A DNA stretch of 64,000 nt from JABDPF01 sp037384065. Its GTDB lineage: Bacteria > Pseudomonadota > Gammaproteobacteria > Xanthomonadales > SZUA-36. The DNA is taken from contig JARROJ010000014.1 in the NCBI GenBank assembly GCA_037384065.1, forward strand, positions 29,724-93,723, given 5' to 3'. The stretch's first letter is position 1. The number at the start of each line of letters is the position of its first letter. The notes beneath the pieces were generated by a model, which worked only from the letters and a program-made list of their open reading frames with translations, was not told the origin of the DNA and made no database searches. Made by a program: the position numbers and the translations under genes. Below, piece after piece: positions 44,426 to 52,501 of this stretch.

Positions 44426-44985
44426 AGGACAAGCGCCTGCCAAAGATCCTCGCGCGCCGGGAACGCGACGACGGCCGCATGATGCGCGTCGAGCGCCTCG
44501 ACCTCGAGTTCAGCAACGGTGAACGGCGCACCTACACGCGGATGCGGGCGCACGGGCTCGGCGCGGTGATCATCGTGCCGATGCGTGACCGCGAAACGGT
44601 GCTGCTGGCGCGCGAATACGCCTGCGGCCTGCACCATTACGAGGTCGGTTTGCCAAAGGGGCGCATCGAGCACGGCGAAACCCCGATCGAGGCGGCCAAC
44701 CGGGAAATGAAGGAAGAAATCGGTTACGGCGCGCGACGACTGCAAAAGCTGACCTCGCTGAGCCTCGCGCCGGGCTACATGACGCACGTCACGCACATCG
44801 TATTGGCGCGCGACCTCTATCCCGAAAAGCTCGCGGGCGACGAACCCGAGGAACTGGACGTCGTGCCGTGGAACATCAACGACCTGCGCCGCCTGACGGC
44901 GCGGGACGACTGCACCGAGGGCCGTACCATCGCGGCGCTCTACATCGCCCGCGACTATCTCGCAGCGGAACAGGAGGCCACATGA
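44422..44985 (+). CDS. nudE: ADP compounds hydrolase NudE
   Basis: 187 aa Nudix hydrolase acting on ADP-ribose, NADH, Ap3A and similar. Complete Nudix box from Gly80 to Gly101 (Glu86, Arg94-Glu95, Glu98-Glu99). The rest follows E. coli NudE: DLEFSNGERRTYTRMR, REYACGLHHYEVGLPKG, LARDLYPEKLAGDEPEELDVVPW. GTG start overlaps the upstream stop (GTGA); stop overlaps the cysQ start (ATGA). Confidence 0.95.
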   Translation: MKDKRLPKILARRERDDGRMMRVERLDLEFSNGERRTYTRMRAHGLGAVIIVPMRDRETVLLAREYACGLHHYEVGLPKGRIEHGETPIEAANREMKEEIGYGARRLQKLTSLSLAPGYMTHVTHIVLARDLYPEKLAGDEPEELDVVPWNINDLRRLTARDDCTEGRTIAALYIARDYLAAEQEAT

Positions 44986-45806
44986 AATCCGACCAACTGA
45001 CACACTGGGAGACGGCGAGCCGCGAGATCGCCGCCGAGGCCGGCGCCGCGATCCTCGACATCTACGGCGAGGAATTCGACGTCGTCAGCAAGGCGGACGA
45101 CTCGCCGCTGACCCAGGCCGACCTGGCCAGCCACCGCGTCATCACCGCTGCGCTCGCCAGGCTGACGCCGCACATCCCGCTGTTGTCCGAGGAGTCCGCC
45201 GACATCCCGTTCAGCGAGCGCACGCGCTGGCAGGAATACTGGTTGATCGACCCGCTCGACGGGACCAAGGAATTCATCAAACGGAACGGCGAATTTACCG
45301 TCAACATCGCGCTGATTCGAGCGCATCGCCCGGTCATGGGCGTGGTTCACGTACCGGTGACCGGCGTGACCTACAGCGGCATCGTCGGCGCCGGCGCCCA
45401 GCGCCACGAGCGTGACGGCGCCGCCCGCCGCATCTCGGTCCGCCTGCCGAGCGCGCAACCGCCGGTCGTCGTCGGCAGCCGGTCCCACGCCAACCCGGAC
45501 CTTGAACGGCACCTGGCGGCTCTCGGTGAGTACGAACTGGTCAGCATGGGCAGTTCACTGAAATTCTGCCTGCTCGCCGAAGGCCTGGCCGACTTCTACC
45601 CACGCCTCGGACCGACCTCCGAGTGGGACACGGCCGCCGCCCACGCCGTCGTGCTGGCCGCCGGCGGCCAGATCGTGACGCTGGATGGCGAACCGCTGCG
45701 CTACAACCTGAAGGACTCGCTGCTCAACCCGCCGTTCCTGGTCATCGCGGACGCCGATCGCGACTGGGTCGGGCTGTTTCGCTCGCCCGACGCGCGTGGC
45801 GCTTGA
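44982..45806 (+). CDS. cysQ: 3'(2'),5'-bisphosphate nucleotidase CysQ
   Basis: 274 aa. It hydrolyses PAP to AMP, relieving inhibition during sulfate assimilation. Motifs LLSEESADIPF, WLIDPLDGTKEFIKRNGEFTVNIALI and EWDTAAAHAVVLAAGG are diagnostic. Third gene after the HisN-like phosphatase and NudE, all acting on phosphorylated nucleotides or related compounds. AGGAGG lies seven bases before the ATG. Its stop codon overlaps the -35 of the following promoter. Confidence 0.95.
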   Translation: MKSDQLTHWETASREIAAEAGAAILDIYGEEFDVVSKADDSPLTQADLASHRVITAALARLTPHIPLLSEESADIPFSERTRWQEYWLIDPLDGTKEFIKRNGEFTVNIALIRAHRPVMGVVHVPVTGVTYSGIVGAGAQRHERDGAARRISVRLPSAQPPVVVGSRSHANPDLERHLAALGEYELVSMGSSLKFCLLAEGLADFYPRLGPTSEWDTAAAHAVVLAAGGQIVTLDGEPLRYNLKDSLLNPPFLVIADADRDWVGLFRSPDARGA

Positions 45807-45831
45807 CGGCGCTGCCGGCACGGGGTATAAA
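45803..45831 (+). promoter_or_regulatory. Strong sigma-70 promoter of a small RNA candidate
   Basis: TTGACG, exactly 17 bases, TATAAA. This is among the best sigma-70 matches in the window. Start expected near 45838, directly after cysQ. Confidence 0.7.
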
Positions 45832-45837
45832 CGTGCG

Positions 45838-45930
45838 CAGATCTGGGGCATTGCCAGAAAAAACCAAAAAGAAACAGACAATAACAACATGAAAACGTGC
45901 AGGGAATAAGCGGCTTCGGCCGCTTTTTTG
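45838..45930 (+). ncRNA. Putative small RNA or attenuator leader, about 93 nt
   Basis: Bounded by a strong promoter and an intrinsic terminator. The 5' part can form a small stem (CTGG...CCAG, about 45843-45857). The middle is unusually A-rich and C/A-repeating for this genome (AAAAAACCAAAAAGAAAC). A six-codon ORF (ATG at 45889, product MKTCRE, stop 45907-45909) ends against the terminator stem and lacks an SD. It may be a free small RNA or a transcription attenuator for the DUF6776-erpA genes. It matches no RNA family I recognise. Confidence 0.6.
45908..45929 (+). terminator. Intrinsic terminator with UUCG tetraloop
   Basis: Stem AAGCGGC/GCCGCTT closed by a TTCG loop and followed by further T residues (six in a row in total). 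It lies 5 bases before the ATG at 45935, so it ends the small RNA or attenuates the downstream genes. Confidence 0.85.
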
Positions 45931-45934
45931 TCGT

Positions 45935-46660
45935 ATGGGATTCGGATTCACGCCGCGCAAGGGGTTCTTCGAGGCCGTCGTTCTGACCGCGGCCATCGGC
46001 GGCGTGCTGTTGTTCGTCACCTGGCAGATCGCATCGACCCCGGTCGCCCCGGATACCCGGCAACTGCAGTCCGACATCGAATTCCTGTCGCACGAACTCG
46101 ACGCGCTGCAGGCGCGCCTCGCCCGTATCCAGGCGCGAAATGCCGTTCTCGAACGCGAAACCGACGTGTTGCGCCAGGCCACGCGAATGTTGCGCGACCA
46201 GGAGAGCGTCCGCCAGGCGGACCTCAACCGCCTGCAATCCGAACTCGATTTCTTTCGCCGACTGGCCGGCACGGGCGGTGCGCAGGAAGGCCTCGACGTT
46301 TACGACGTCGAACTGCGACCGACCGGTTCCGACCGCGTTTACCAGTTCGTCGTCACCCTGACCCAGAACATTCGCCGCGCCGCCGTGGTCAGCGGCCAGG
46401 TGGCCATCGAGATCGAGGGCGTACGGAACGACCGCCCGGACACCCTGGGCTGGCGCGACCTCGGGAACGGTGAAGCGGCCTTGCCCGCGTTCCGCTTCAA
46501 GTATTTCCAGCAACTCGAGGGGTATCTCACGCTGCCGGACGGCTTCGAACCGACACGGCTGGTGCTGACGCTCGACGCGCGCGACCGACGTTCCGCCGTG
46601 CAGCGCGGCTATGACTGGAAGGCGCTGCTGGACAAACGAGCGGCGCCGCTTGTCGAGTGA
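45935..46660 (+). CDS. Membrane-anchored coiled-coil protein, DUF6776-like
   Basis: 241 aa. One N-terminal TM helix (about residues 14-33, FEAVVLTAAIGGVLLFVTWQI), a coiled coil (about 40-105, rich in Q/L/E/R), then a beta-rich C-terminal domain (DVELRPTGSDRVYQFVVTLTQNIRR...GWRDLGNGEAALPAFRFKYFQQLEGYLTLPDGFEP). This layout fits the uncharacterised DUF6776 family found next to erpA in Pseudomonas. The ATG directly follows a terminator U-run and has no adjacent SD; no alternative start is open upstream. Confidence 0.8.
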   Translation: MGFGFTPRKGFFEAVVLTAAIGGVLLFVTWQIASTPVAPDTRQLQSDIEFLSHELDALQARLARIQARNAVLERETDVLRQATRMLRDQESVRQADLNRLQSELDFFRRLAGTGGAQEGLDVYDVELRPTGSDRVYQFVVTLTQNIRRAAVVSGQVAIEIEGVRNDRPDTLGWRDLGNGEAALPAFRFKYFQQLEGYLTLPDGFEPTRLVLTLDARDRRSAVQRGYDWKALLDKRAAPLVE

Positions 46661-46723
46661 CGCGATCGCGGCCGGTCGCGCGGCGTATTGATTTCGGCCC
46701 CGGCCGTCCGCATAGTGGGAATC

Positions 46724-47074
46724 ATGGAACAGACGCAGGACATGCCCGCCGGCATCACGCTGACCGACGCCGCGGCGCGCAAGGTACAGGAACTGGTGCT
46801 GGGTGAAGGCAACCCGGAGCTCAAGCTGCGGGTGTACATCAGCGGCGGCGGCTGCTCCGGCTTCCAGTACGGCTTCTCCTTTGACGAGGAACAGGCCGCG
46901 GACGACATCGCGGTCGAGAACGACGGCGTGGTCCTGCTGGTGGATCCGCTGAGCTTCCAGTACCTCATGGGCGCGGAGGTCGATTACGCGGAGAGCCTCG
47001 CGGGCGCCCAGTTCGTGATCCGCAACCCGAACGCGTCGACGACCTGCGGCTGCGGCTCCTCGTTTTCCGTCTGA
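46724..47074 (+). CDS. erpA: Iron-sulfur cluster insertion protein ErpA
   Basis: 116 aa A-type Fe-S carrier. The three cluster cysteines are Cys44 (GGGCSGFQYGF), Cys108 and Cys110 (TTCGCGSSF). It delivers 4Fe-4S clusters to apo-targets such as IspG/IspH. ATG at 46724 follows GGGA. The order DUF6776-erpA is conserved in other Gammaproteobacteria. Confidence 0.96.
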   Translation: MEQTQDMPAGITLTDAAARKVQELVLGEGNPELKLRVYISGGGCSGFQYGFSFDEEQAADDIAVENDGVVLLVDPLSFQYLMGAEVDYAESLAGAQFVIRNPNASTTCGCGSSFSV

Positions 47075-47090
47075 TCCGGGCGCGCATGCC

Positions 47091-48128
47091 GTGGGCCGGC
47101 CACCGGGCGATCCAGAGACTGCCGATGAGCAGCGCCTGAGCCTGGACCCCTCCAGCCGGTCGCGCCACAACCGCTTCACCTCGATTCCACTGGACCGTTT
47201 CGCCGAGCATCGCGACGACGCCGACTGGCTGGCCGCGGCGCGCGCGTCGACCGGCGCGCGCTTCGTTCCCCTGTGGCGCGGCCGCTGCCTGCTGGACGAA
47301 ACCGGTGCGGAACCGCGGCCGGTCTATCTGGACGCAGCCGGGCTGGCGGTCGTCGACGCGGACGCGCCATGCACCCTGCTCGGCGGCGACGGCCGTCATA
47401 CCTGGTTCGCGGTGGCGCTGGACGACGGGCAGCGGGACCGCCTGCTGCAGCGGCATGCCCCGGCCGCTTTTCGCGACCTGCGCGGGGCGATCGACCTGGA
47501 AGACCGTCACGCAGGCGTTCTGGCGTACGCCCGGGCCCTGCTCTACTGGCATTATCGCCATGCGCACTGCGGGTCCTGCGGCGCACCGACCCGGGTCCTC
47601 TCGGCCGGCCATCGCCTGGTTTGCAGCCGAACGGCGTGCGCGCGCGAATTCTTTCCCCGCATCGACCCGGCGATGATCGTGCTGGTGACCCACGAAGACG
47701 CCTGCCTGCTCGGCCACAACCCGCGCTGGCCGGAACGGCGCTACTCGACGCTGGCCGGATACGTCGAGCCGGGCGAGAGCCTCGAGGACGCCGTGGCGCG
47801 GGAAGTGTACGAAGAAGCGCGCGTGCGCCTGGCGGACGTGCGCTACCGCTCGTCCCAGCCCTGGCCCTTTCCCGCCTCGCTGATGTGCGGATTCCGGGCC
47901 ACGGCGCGGAATCGCGAATGCCGGCCGTCGGACGAACTGGAGCACCTGCTGTGGCTGACCGCGACCGAACTGCGCGAGGCCGTCCGGGCGGACCGCGTGC
48001 GCCTGCCGCCGCCCCTGTCCATCGCCTTCCGCCTGATCGCCGAGTGGTACACGGATGAGTGCGGCGCCGACCTCGAGCCCCTGGTCCGCGACGCGGGTGG
48101 CTGGCTTCCGCGCAAACGCCTAAAATGA
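47091..48128 (+). CDS. nudC: NAD(+) diphosphatase NudC
   Basis: 345 aa, a zinc-Nudix hydrolase cleaving NAD(H) and NAD-capped RNA. Zinc finger HCGSCGAP and CSRTACAREFFPRIDPAMI; Nudix box GYVEPGESLEDAVAREVYEEARV, in which the usual late Gly is Arg; the NADH-specific SQPWPFPASLM follows. The N-terminus is uncertain: GTG at 47091 is the only start in the open frame before conserved text. Four bases separate its stop from the next gene. Confidence 0.9.
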   Translation: MGRPPGDPETADEQRLSLDPSSRSRHNRFTSIPLDRFAEHRDDADWLAAARASTGARFVPLWRGRCLLDETGAEPRPVYLDAAGLAVVDADAPCTLLGGDGRHTWFAVALDDGQRDRLLQRHAPAAFRDLRGAIDLEDRHAGVLAYARALLYWHYRHAHCGSCGAPTRVLSAGHRLVCSRTACAREFFPRIDPAMIVLVTHEDACLLGHNPRWPERRYSTLAGYVEPGESLEDAVAREVYEEARVRLADVRYRSSQPWPFPASLMCGFRATARNRECRPSDELEHLLWLTATELREAVRADRVRLPPPLSIAFRLIAEWYTDECGADLEPLVRDAGGWLPRKRLK

Positions 48129-48132
48129 ATTC

Positions 48133-49014
48133 ATGACCATCATCGCCATCCTGATCGCCTTCGCCCTGTGCCACTTCGTGCGGGAACTCGGTCGTTTTCG
48201 CAACGACCGCTGGCTGCGTTCGTGGACCGGGTTCGCGCGCGACGCGTTCGGCAAACTGCCGGCCTGGGACGGCGTGACCGGTTTCCTGCTGATCCTCGCC
48301 CTGCCGCTGCTGGGCCTGCTGCTGGTCAACCAGCTGCTGGTCGGCCTGCTCGGCGTCACGGGCGCATTTCTGCTGGCCCTGGCCGTGCTGGTCTACACCT
48401 TCGGGCCGCGCGATCTCGACACCGAGGTCGCCGGCATCATCGAGCAGCAGGATCCCGAAAAGCGGACCGCGGCGCTGGCCGAACTGCTCGGCGGGCCGGT
48501 TCCCGAGGACCCGGTGCGCTGCCGCGAACAGACGGTCGACGCGGTCTTCCAGCAGGCGCTGCGCCGCTGGTTCGGCATCATCTTCTGGTTCGCCGTGCTG
48601 GGTATCGTCGGCGCTTTTCTGTACCGGATGGTCGACTGGCTGGTGCGGAGCGATTACGGGCTCGACGAGGAACAGCGCGGCCTCTTCGCCCGGCTGCAGC
48701 AGATCATGGACTGGCCGGCGGCCCAACTGATGACGCTGGCGCTCGCCATTTCGACGGATTTCGACTCGGTTTTTCGAGCCTGGAAGCACTATCACGACGA
48801 GCAGGGCCACGGCCTGCTCGACGGCGCCAACGGTTTCCTGCTGGCCAGCGCCCGCAGCGTCGTGCTCACGGGGCACGCGGCGCGTGACGGGTATGCCGAT
48901 CAATTGGACGGCCCGATGATCGGCCTGCAGCAGGCCATGGACCTGACCTGGCGCATGCTGGGCGTCTGGCTGACCGTGCTGGCCCTGTTGCTGCTGATCG
49001 GCGCGATGACCTGA
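48133..49014 (+). CDS. ampE: AmpE/CbiB-like integral membrane protein
   Basis: 293 aa with about four hydrophobic regions (start MTIIAILIAFALCHFV; 50-65; 80-100; 150-170; C-terminal VWLTVLALLLLIGAM). The pattern DEQGHGLLDGANGFLLASARSVVLTGHAARDGYADQLDGPMIG fits AmpE, the inner-membrane relative of cobalamin enzyme CbiB/CobD linked to beta-lactamase induction. No ampD or ampC is adjacent, while a BtuF-like protein follows, so a cobamide-related role should also be considered. Confidence 0.75.
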   Translation: MTIIAILIAFALCHFVRELGRFRNDRWLRSWTGFARDAFGKLPAWDGVTGFLLILALPLLGLLLVNQLLVGLLGVTGAFLLALAVLVYTFGPRDLDTEVAGIIEQQDPEKRTAALAELLGGPVPEDPVRCREQTVDAVFQQALRRWFGIIFWFAVLGIVGAFLYRMVDWLVRSDYGLDEEQRGLFARLQQIMDWPAAQLMTLALAISTDFDSVFRAWKHYHDEQGHGLLDGANGFLLASARSVVLTGHAARDGYADQLDGPMIGLQQAMDLTWRMLGVWLTVLALLLLIGAMT

Positions 49015-49055
49015 ACGTCCGTGCCCGGACCCGCGACGACGCCCAACCGGACCGC

Positions 49056-49958
49056 ATGAGGCCGGACCCGAAACCGCCACGATGGGCGGCGTGCCTGCTG
49101 GCGCTGCTGATCGGCCTGCCGGCCACGGTCCGGGCCGGGATCGAATTGACGCAGCCCGACGGCGCGACGCTGACCCTGGCCGCGCCGGCGACCCGGTTGA
49201 TCACCCTGTCACCGCATCTCGCCGAACTCGTCTACGCCGCCGGTGCGGGCGACCGACTGCTCGCGACCGTGGCGTACAGCGATTACCCGAAGGCGGCACA
49301 GGACCTCCCGCGCGTCGGCGATGCGTTCCGCCTCGACGTCGAAGCGATCATCGCCCATCGACCGGACCTGGTCATCGCCTGGGGATCCGGCAACCCCGAT
49401 GCGGCGCTGGCCCAGCTTCGCGCGCTGGGGCTGACGGTGTGGTCGGTGGAGATCCGGGCGCCGGACGAAATCGCCCAGACCCTGCGCCGGATCGGCTCGG
49501 CCACCGCCTCGAACGACACCGCCGAACGGGCGGCCCGACGCCTCGAAGGGCGCCTCGCGGCGCTCGAACGTCACTACGCCGGCGCCGAATCCCTGGACTA
49601 CTTCTACCAGGTCGACCGGCGGCCGCTGTTCACGATCAACGGCGACCACCTGATCAGCCAGGGCCTGGCCCTGTGCGGCGGTCGGAACATTTTCGCGGAC
49701 CAGCCCGGGCTGGCCTTCCAGGTCGCACACGAGGCGGTCATCACCGCCGACCCGGCGGCGTTGTTCGCGCCGTTCACCGAGGGTCGCGGCGACCCGCTCG
49801 TCGACTGGCGGCAGTGGCCGTCGATGCGAGCGGTGCGCGATGACGCGCTGTTCCTGCTGCCGGCGGACGCGATCAGTCGCGCGACGCCGCGCTGGTTTGA
49901 TTCGCTCGAGCTAGCCTGTACCCTGTTGCACGATTTACGCGAGCGAAGGCATCCATGA
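49056..49958 (+). CDS. Cobalamin-type periplasmic substrate-binding protein (BtuF-like)
   Basis: 300 aa with a signal peptide (PRWAACLLALLIGLPATVRA). Class III binding-protein fold: LSPHLAELVYAAGAGDRLLATVAYSDYP, HRPDLVIAWGSGNPDAAL, LGLTVWSVEIRAPDEIAQTL and QVDRRPLFTINGDHLISQGLALCGGRNIFAD, as in BtuF. No permease or ATPase (BtuCD) is next to it and no cobalamin riboswitch fits in the 41-base gap upstream. The stop overlaps the DUF819 start (ATGA). Confidence 0.85.
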   Translation: MRPDPKPPRWAACLLALLIGLPATVRAGIELTQPDGATLTLAAPATRLITLSPHLAELVYAAGAGDRLLATVAYSDYPKAAQDLPRVGDAFRLDVEAIIAHRPDLVIAWGSGNPDAALAQLRALGLTVWSVEIRAPDEIAQTLRRIGSATASNDTAERAARRLEGRLAALERHYAGAESLDYFYQVDRRPLFTINGDHLISQGLALCGGRNIFADQPGLAFQVAHEAVITADPAALFAPFTEGRGDPLVDWRQWPSMRAVRDDALFLLPADAISRATPRWFDSLELACTLLHDLRERRHP

Positions 49959-51175
49959 GCGACACCCTGGTCCAATCCCCCGTCGGCGTGCTGGCCGTGC
50001 TGGTCGCGGTGGTCAGCTTCTGGTTCTGGCTGGAAAAACGGACGCGGTGGAAGCTGTTCGAGTACCTGCCGCCGCTGATCTTCATCTACGCGACGCCGGT
50101 TCTGCTTTCGAACACCGGTGTCATACCGACCCGCAGCGACGCCTACGATTTCCTGCACCACTACGCGCTGCCGATCTTCATCTGCCTGATGCTGATCAAG
50201 GTCGATGTGCTCGGCGCCGTGCGCATCATGGGCAAGGGCGTGTTCGTGATGCTGCTGGGCAGCATCGGTGTCGTGCTCGGCGGTTTCCTGGCCTATACGC
50301 TGGGGCAGGCGATCAGCACACCGGAGTCGTTCGTGCTGCATTTCCCGCTTCCCGCGGACAGCTGGAAAGCCTTCGGCACACTGGCCGGCAGCTGGATCGG
50401 CGGCACCGGCAACATGGCGGCGGCGCACGCCGCGCTCGAGGGCACCGGACAGCACATGACCTGGGCCGCCGCGGCCGACCAGATGGTCTACCTGGTCTGG
50501 CTGCCGCTGCTGCTCGGTTCACGGGCTTTCGCCGCCCAGTTCAACCGCTGGATGAAGGTGCCCGAGGACCGCATCGAGATGATGGAACGGGCGGCCGCCG
50601 CGCACGAGACCAAGCAGCGGACGCCGGACATGATGCACCTCCTGTACCTTGCGCTGGTCGCGCTCGGCTTCACGTGGGTCGCGCTGGAACTGTCCCGCGT
50701 CCTGCCGCCGGTGGTGGTCGGCGGCGCGACCGTGATCAGCGCGAGCACCTGGCTGATCCTGATCGTCACGACGCTGTCGCTCGTCGCATCCGCGACGCCG
50801 GTTCGGCGTCTGCCGGGCGCCCACCCGATCGCCATGGCGATCATCTACGTTTACGTCGCCCGCATCGGCGCGACGATGGACCTGAGCAACGCCAATCTCG
50901 AAGCCATGGGGGCGTTCATTTTGATGGCGTATGTCTGGATCGCGGTGCACGGGCTGTTCATCCTGACGGGCGCCTGGCTGTTCCGGGTGGACGTCCATAC
51001 CGTGGCGATCGCCTCGGCCGCCAACATCGGCGGCGCCGCCTCGGCCCCGATCGTCGCCGCCCATCACCGCGAAACCCTGGTGCCGGCGGCGATCCTGATG
51101 GCGATGATCGGCTACGCGCTGGGCAACTACCTGGCCATCCTGACCGGCCGTCTCGGTCAGTTGATCGCCGGCTGA
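49955..51175 (+). CDS. DUF819 (YjcL-like) family membrane protein
   Basis: 406 aa with about 11 hydrophobic segments. Family marks: PPLIFIYATPVLLSNTGVIP, GSWIGGTGNMAAAHAAL and the mirrored late IASAANIGGAASAPIVAAHHRETLVP, suggesting two inverted repeats as in secondary transporters. No substrate is established. Coupled to the BtuF-like gene upstream; a secreted amidohydrolase follows 51 bases later. Confidence 0.88.
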   Translation: MSDTLVQSPVGVLAVLVAVVSFWFWLEKRTRWKLFEYLPPLIFIYATPVLLSNTGVIPTRSDAYDFLHHYALPIFICLMLIKVDVLGAVRIMGKGVFVMLLGSIGVVLGGFLAYTLGQAISTPESFVLHFPLPADSWKAFGTLAGSWIGGTGNMAAAHAALEGTGQHMTWAAAADQMVYLVWLPLLLGSRAFAAQFNRWMKVPEDRIEMMERAAAAHETKQRTPDMMHLLYLALVALGFTWVALELSRVLPPVVVGGATVISASTWLILIVTTLSLVASATPVRRLPGAHPIAMAIIYVYVARIGATMDLSNANLEAMGAFILMAYVWIAVHGLFILTGAWLFRVDVHTVAIASAANIGGAASAPIVAAHHRETLVPAAILMAMIGYALGNYLAILTGRLGQLIAG

Positions 51176-51226
51176 AACACGACAACCGGGGCATCGACGA
51201 AGCGCCCCGAAAATTGGAGAGTGACC

Positions 51227-52501
51227 ATGCATCGAACGCTTTGTACCCTGACCGGCCTGCTTCTGAGCACGCCGATCTTCGCCGCCACCGTTCTCGAATG
51301 CGACCGCCTGGTCGACGTCGAGAACGGAAAACTGCTCGAAAACCGCGAGGTGCTGGTCGAGGGTAACCGCATCCGCGCCGTCGACCGCAACGTCGACGCG
51401 CCCGACGACGCCGAGCGCATTGCGCTGGACACCTGCCTGCCCGGACTGATGGACATGCATGTCCACCTGGACGGACAGATGGCCCGCGACAGCTACATCA
51501 AGGAATTCCAGAACGACCCGGCCGACTACGCCCTGACCGCGGCCCACTACGGCCGAAAGACCCTGCTCGCCGGTTTCACCACGGTCCGTAACCCGGGCGA
51601 CACCTACAACTCGACGATCGCGCTGCGCGACGCGATCGACGACGGCAAGGCGATCGGGCCGCGCATCTACACGGCGGGCAAGGCGCTCGGCACCACCGGC
51701 GGTCACGCCGATCCGACCAACGGCCACCGGGCGGACATCATGGGCGACCCGGGGCCCGCCCAGGGCGTCGTGAACAGCCCGGCCGACGCGCGCAAGGCGG
51801 TGCGGCAGCGCTACAAGGACGGCGCCGACTTCATCAAGATCACCGCCACCGGCGGCGTGCTCAGCCTGGCCAAGAGCGGGCAGAACCCCCAGTTCACCGA
51901 TGAGGAGGTCGCCGCAGTGGTGGCCGCGGCAAACGATTACGGCATGCACGTCGCCGCCCACGCGCACGGAGCCGAGGGCATGTTGCGCGCCGTACGCGCC
52001 GGGGTTCGCTCGATCGAACACGGCACGTTCATGACCGACGAGGTCATGGACCTGATGAAGAAGAACGGCACCTACTACGTGCCGACCATCCTCGCCGGGC
52101 GCTTCGTGGCCGAAAAGGCCCGGGAGGACGGCTACTTTCCGGACGTGGTGCGGCCCAAGGCGGCCGCCGTCGGGCCGCAGATCGAGGCGACCTTCGCGAA
52201 AGCCTGGAAGGCAGGCGTGACGATCGCCTTCGGCACCGACTGCGGGGTGTCGCCGCACGGCGGCAACGCGCAGGAATTCGTCTACATGGTCGAGCAGGGC
52301 ATGCCGCCGATGGCGGCGTTACAGGCCGCAACCCTGACCCCCGCGCGGCTGCTGGAGGTCGAGGATGAACTGGGCAGCATCGCGGCGGGCAAGCTGGCCG
52401 ACATCGTCGGCGTGAGCGGCAACCCGCTGGAGGACATCGCCGTGCTCGGCTCGGTGGACTTCGTCATGAAGGACGGTGTCGTCTACAAGGAGGCCCCGTG
52501 A
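51227..52501 (+). CDS. Secreted metal-dependent amidohydrolase (imidazolonepropionase/prolidase-like)
   Basis: 424 aa. Signal peptide MHRTLCTLTGLLLSTPIFA, so periplasmic. Metal sites in order: MDMHVHLDG (HxH), the FIKITATGG lysine for carbamylation, VAAHAHG and SIEHGTF histidines, and FGTDCGVSPHG aspartate. These match the amidohydrolase group that includes Xaa-Pro dipeptidases and related secreted hydrolases. GGAG is six bases before the ATG at 51227. The stop overlaps the NnrU gene start (GTGA). Confidence 0.88.
   Translation: MHRTLCTLTGLLLSTPIFAATVLECDRLVDVENGKLLENREVLVEGNRIRAVDRNVDAPDDAERIALDTCLPGLMDMHVHLDGQMARDSYIKEFQNDPADYALTAAHYGRKTLLAGFTTVRNPGDTYNSTIALRDAIDDGKAIGPRIYTAGKALGTTGGHADPTNGHRADIMGDPGPAQGVVNSPADARKAVRQRYKDGADFIKITATGGVLSLAKSGQNPQFTDEEVAAVVAAANDYGMHVAAHAHGAEGMLRAVRAGVRSIEHGTFMTDEVMDLMKKNGTYYVPTILAGRFVAEKAREDGYFPDVVRPKAAAVGPQIEATFAKAWKAGVTIAFGTDCGVSPHGGNAQEFVYMVEQGMPPMAALQAATLTPARLLEVEDELGSIAAGKLADIVGVSGNPLEDIAVLGSVDFVMKDGVVYKEAP

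Noticed and set aside
45889..45909. Six-codon ORF MKTCRE as an independent gene
   Set aside because: No SD and too short to call; recorded only as part of the putative small RNA or attenuator.
49015..49055. Cobalamin riboswitch before the BtuF-like gene
   Set aside because: The gap is 41 bases, far too short, and no B12-box-like sequence is visible.
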